Below, one piece after another: positions 43,641 to 46,020 of a stretch of 46,020 nucleotides of DNA. The stretch's first letter is position 1. Each line of letters begins with the position of its first letter. The notes below the pieces were generated by a model. It searched no databases, was not told the DNA's origin, and saw only the letters and a program-made list of their open reading frames with translations. Source of the stretch: Prochlorococcus sp. AG-311-D23 (GTDB taxonomy: Bacteria; Cyanobacteriota; Cyanobacteriia; PCC-6307; Cyanobiaceae). Position numbers and translations under genes: made by a program. Location of the stretch: the NCBI GenBank assembly GCA_003284445.1, contig QBVH01000011.1, positions 1-46,020 of the forward strand, given 5' to 3'.

Positions 43641-45407
43641 GTGACCCTGACTTCTACACCTAATCAAATAGGAGATTCAGGAACACAAACTCAATATGAG
43701 AAGAAGTCAGGAGCTGATGCCTTGATGGATTCTCTTCGTAGGCATGGAGTAGATACTATTTTTGGTTATCCAGGCGGAGCAATCCTCCCAATATACGATG
43801 CGGTTTTTAAAGCAGAGCAAGAGGGATGGTTAAAACATATTCTTGTTCGACATGAGCAAGGTGGAACTCATGCTGCAGATGGTTTTGCTAGAGCAACGGG
43901 GAAAGTAGGTGTTTGTTTTGGTACATCAGGGCCTGGAGCTACGAATCTAGTCACAGGAATAGCCACTGCTCAGATGGATTCTGTACCTCTTGTCGTCATA
44001 ACAGGACAAGTTCCGAGACCTGCTATTGGTACTGATGCTTTTCAAGAAACAGATATTTTTGGGATAACACTTCCAATTGTTAAACATTCATGGGTCGTAA
44101 GAGATCCATCTGAAATTGCAAAAGTTGTAGCGCAAGCTTTTCTTATTGCCTCGTCGGGTAGACCAGGACCTGTTTTGATTGACATACCAAAAGATGTTGG
44201 ACAAGAGATGTTTAAATATCTTCCTGTTGAGCCAGGTTCAATAAAGCCACCAGGATTTGAACTGCCATTCGCGCCAGAACATAAAGCCATAAGTGCAGCC
44301 TTAGATTTAATTGAAAATGCTGAGCAACCCCTCCTTTACGTTGGCGGGGGTGTTATTTCTTCGGGGGCACATGAAACTCTTGCTGCGATTGCTAATAGAT
44401 ATCAAATCCCCGTAACAACAACTTTGATGGGTAAAGGCGCTTTTGATGAACGTGATCCCTTATCAGTGGGGATGCTTGGTATGCATGGAACAGCTTATGC
44501 AAACTTTGCTGTGACTGAATGTGATTTGTTGATTGCCATTGGAGCAAGATTTGATGACAGAGTTACAGGTAAATTAGATACTTTTGCTCCAAAAGCAAAA
44601 GTAATTCATTTTGAGATTGATCCTGCTGAAATAAATAAAAATAGAGTAGTTGAAGTCTCTGTACTAGGTGATGTTGGAATTAGCCTTGTTAAATTATTAG
44701 ACCTCAGTAATCAAAGGAAAACAAATTCAAGAACTTCCAACTGGATTAACAAAATAAATAATTGGAAAAATAATTTTCCTTTGATGACTCCCCCTAAAGA
44801 AGGAGAAATTTATCCACAGGAAGTTTTAATTGCGTTGAGAGATTTGGCTCAAGATGCATACATTACAACTGATGTTGGACAACATCAGATGTGGGCAGCA
44901 CAATATTTGTTAAATGGACCTAGACAATGGATTAGCAGTGCTGGACTTGGAACAATGGGTTTTGGAATGCCTGCTGCAATGGGAGTCAAAGTTGCTTTGC
45001 CTAAGGAGAAAGTAATTTGTATTGCTGGCGATGCAAGTATCCTTATGAACATTCAGGAGCTTGGAACTATTGCTCAATACAAGTTGAATTTAAAAGTAAT
45101 TATCATCAACAATCATTGGCAAGGAATGGTTAGGCAATGGCAAGAAAGTTTTTACGATGAAAGATATTCGGCATCTAACATGTCTGTTGGGGAACCTGAC
45201 TTTATTTCGCTATCCAACGCTTTTGGGATTGAGGGAATAGTAATTTCAGAAAGAGAAAACTTAATCCCTGAACTCCAGAAAGCATTGGCGAATGAAGGAC
45301 CAGTTCTTGTTAACGTAAATGTAAGAAAAGGTGAAAATTGTTACCCTATGGTGCCACCTGGGAAAAGTAATGCTCAAATGGTTGGCATATCTGAGATTAA
45401 GAAATAA
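43641..45407 (+). CDS. ilvB: acetolactate synthase, large (catalytic) subunit
   Basis: The 588-residue thiamin-diphosphate enzyme makes acetolactate or acetohydroxybutyrate for valine, leucine and isoleucine. It has the N-terminal FGYPGGAILPIYDA with the catalytic Glu in VRHEQGG, the FAD-region IGARFDDRVTG, and the ThDP/Mg motif GDASILMNIQEL ... INNHWQGM. Length is normal. The start is GTG 43641, giving MTLTSTPNQ. The 145-base spacer from hemH holds no gene that I can see. A small secreted-protein gene follows 14 bases after the stop, so the two are probably co-transcribed. Confidence 0.97.
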   Translation: MTLTSTPNQIGDSGTQTQYEKKSGADALMDSLRRHGVDTIFGYPGGAILPIYDAVFKAEQEGWLKHILVRHEQGGTHAADGFARATGKVGVCFGTSGPGATNLVTGIATAQMDSVPLVVITGQVPRPAIGTDAFQETDIFGITLPIVKHSWVVRDPSEIAKVVAQAFLIASSGRPGPVLIDIPKDVGQEMFKYLPVEPGSIKPPGFELPFAPEHKAISAALDLIENAEQPLLYVGGGVISSGAHETLAAIANRYQIPVTTTLMGKGAFDERDPLSVGMLGMHGTAYANFAVTECDLLIAIGARFDDRVTGKLDTFAPKAKVIHFEIDPAEINKNRVVEVSVLGDVGISLVKLLDLSNQRKTNSRTSNWINKINNWKNNFPLMTPPKEGEIYPQEVLIALRDLAQDAYITTDVGQHQMWAAQYLLNGPRQWISSAGLGTMGFGMPAAMGVKVALPKEKVICIAGDASILMNIQELGTIAQYKLNLKVIIINNHWQGMVRQWQESFYDERYSASNMSVGEPDFISLSNAFGIEGIVISERENLIPELQKALANEGPVLVNVNVRKGENCYPMVPPGKSNAQMVGISEIKK

Positions 45408-45421
45408 TTTAAAAACTTTTT

Positions 45422-45769
45422 ATGAGTAAACTTTTTACAAAGATTTTAATATTATTAATTTCTCTATTTTGTTTTCATTCGGGAGTTGATGCTGCTGAAA
45501 TCTTGCAAGTGACTAGTTCGTCTGTTTTGCTGATCGGAGATCATAATCGTACCTACACAGTGAAATTAGCATGTACAGAAATCAGTCCTGATTTAGAAGA
45601 AGAATCTGTTAAGTGGCTCAAAAAACAGCTGCCGAGACATACAAAAGTAAATTTAAAACCTAAAGGATCAGTTGAGGGTGTTTTAGTTGCCAAAGTTATT
45701 CCTTTTGATAGTGAAATTGACATAGCTGAGAAATATATAAATGAAGGATTAGCTATGAAAAAATGTTAA
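45422..45769 (+). CDS. small secreted SNase-fold-like protein (115 aa), catalytic residues absent
   Basis: The 115-residue protein has a signal peptide (MSKLFTKILILLISLFCFHS, cleavage likely after VDA) and a mature part that aligns by eye with staphylococcal-nuclease-like domains: ILQVTSSSVLLIGDHNRTYT, VKLACTEI where SNases have VRLaGIDaP, LKKQLPRHTKVNL, and DIAEKYINEGLA. The catalytic Asp and Arg positions of SNase are not conserved (IGDH in place of DGDT, VKL in place of VRL), so nuclease activity is unlikely. It follows ilvB after 14 bases. Fold assignment is tentative. Confidence 0.6.
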   Translation: MSKLFTKILILLISLFCFHSGVDAAEILQVTSSSVLLIGDHNRTYTVKLACTEISPDLEEESVKWLKKQLPRHTKVNLKPKGSVEGVLVAKVIPFDSEIDIAEKYINEGLAMKKC

Positions 45770-45844
45770 ATAAATTATAAAATTTTATATAAAAATTATT
45801 ATGAATAGATGAACTCTATTGTCATTTATTGATTTTAACTCTTT

Positions 45845-45976
45845 CTATGGATTAAATAGTTTTGTGTTTGAGTATTTGCAGATTCTATTTAGATTGATTT
45901 GATATTTATCTCCTTTTATAGAAGGTCCTATGGCAATAATAAAATTATTTTCTTTTAATAGATAAGATTGAGAAAT
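45845..45976 (-). pseudogene. remnant of a laccase-domain (YfiH/DUF152) gene
   Basis: On the minus strand, 43 codons between in-frame stops (TGA 45977-45979 upstream, TAG at 45845) include IIAIGPSIKGDKYQINL, which matches the conserved AIGPxIxGxxYQV block of YfiH-type laccase-domain proteins. In the adjacent frame toward the window edge, residues QFTIKI could belong to the preceding part of that domain, so at least one frameshift seems present. No continuation with the C-terminal motifs is visible to the left. The rest of the spacer (45770-46020) shows no other gene; it contains a 14-bp AT palindrome at 45776-45789. Confidence 0.4.
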
Positions 45977-46020
45977 TCAATATCCTTAAAAATTAATAAT
46001 CTTATTTTTATAGTGAATTG

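Overview
This 46 kb window is from an AT-rich, gene-dense cyanobacterial chromosome, most likely a low-light Prochlorococcus. The reasons are a Psb27 photosystem II assembly factor, a ferrochelatase with a C-terminal chlorophyll-binding helix, a cobalamin pathway, many small cyanobacteria-only proteins, short intergenic spacers and frequent TTG/GTG starts. The identification rests on recognising protein families by eye, not on an alignment. I see no tRNA, rRNA, CRISPR array or insertion sequence. The one recombinase gene sits among housekeeping genes with no mobile element around it.

Layout. 1-4.1 kb: the 3' part of a YajQ-family gene, a small unknown gene, a prohibitin-like membrane protein, then hemL and exonuclease III on the minus strand. 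The two convergent units meet at a 27-bp perfect inverted repeat that looks like a bidirectional terminator. 4.1-7.4 kb: a plus-strand run of two unknowns, larC and a polytopic membrane protein. 7.4-10.9 kb: a compact minus-strand operon (YjbQ, pterin carbinolamine dehydratase, a His-rich CobW GTPase, an iron-type ABC permease). 11.1-16.2 kb: an M32 carboxypeptidase and an intact inorganic pyrophosphatase (+), then hemC and the principal sigma factor (-). 16.0-18.4 kb: a possible 49-residue ORF and priA. 18.4-21.7 kb: a cyanobacterial-specific membrane/lipoprotein-like fusion, argB, a DUF2854 protein, a small coiled-coil-like protein and an SSB-like protein. 21.7-27.6 kb: cobK and cutA (+), then an adenosine-kinase-like gene, purA, psb27 and proS (-). 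27.8-32.9 kb: a helix-turn-helix protein, a small membrane protein, a second pyrophosphatase that has lost a catalytic Asp, an ArsC/Spx-like protein and signal peptidase I (+), then a degenerate dihydroorotase and a tandem histidine phosphatase (-). 33.0-37.8 kb: a CPBP protease-like protein, a small single-span protein next to ftsI that looks like FtsL, ftsI and transaldolase (+). 37.8-42.2 kb: an FAD oxidoreductase, frr, pyrH, cobO and a tyrosine recombinase (-). 42.3-46 kb: hemH, acetolactate synthase and a secreted SNase-fold-like protein (+), then what looks like a decayed laccase-domain (YfiH) gene at the right edge.

Most genes are core metabolism. Tetrapyrrole and cobalamin synthesis recurs (hemL, hemC, hemH, cobK, cobO), as do nucleotide metabolism (purA, adenosine kinase-like, pyrH, degenerate pyrC), translation (proS, frr), envelope and division (lepB, ftsI, FtsL-like) and metal handling (FutB-like permease, CobW, CutA, LarC). 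The most interesting points are pairs or relics in which an enzyme fold is kept but the active site is lost: the second pyrophosphatase, the dihydroorotase homologue, the SNase-like protein and the YfiH remnant. Also notable are a lipobox buried in the middle of a long ORF (DUF3153 fusion), the FtsL-like candidate and a Psb27 without its lipidation cysteine.
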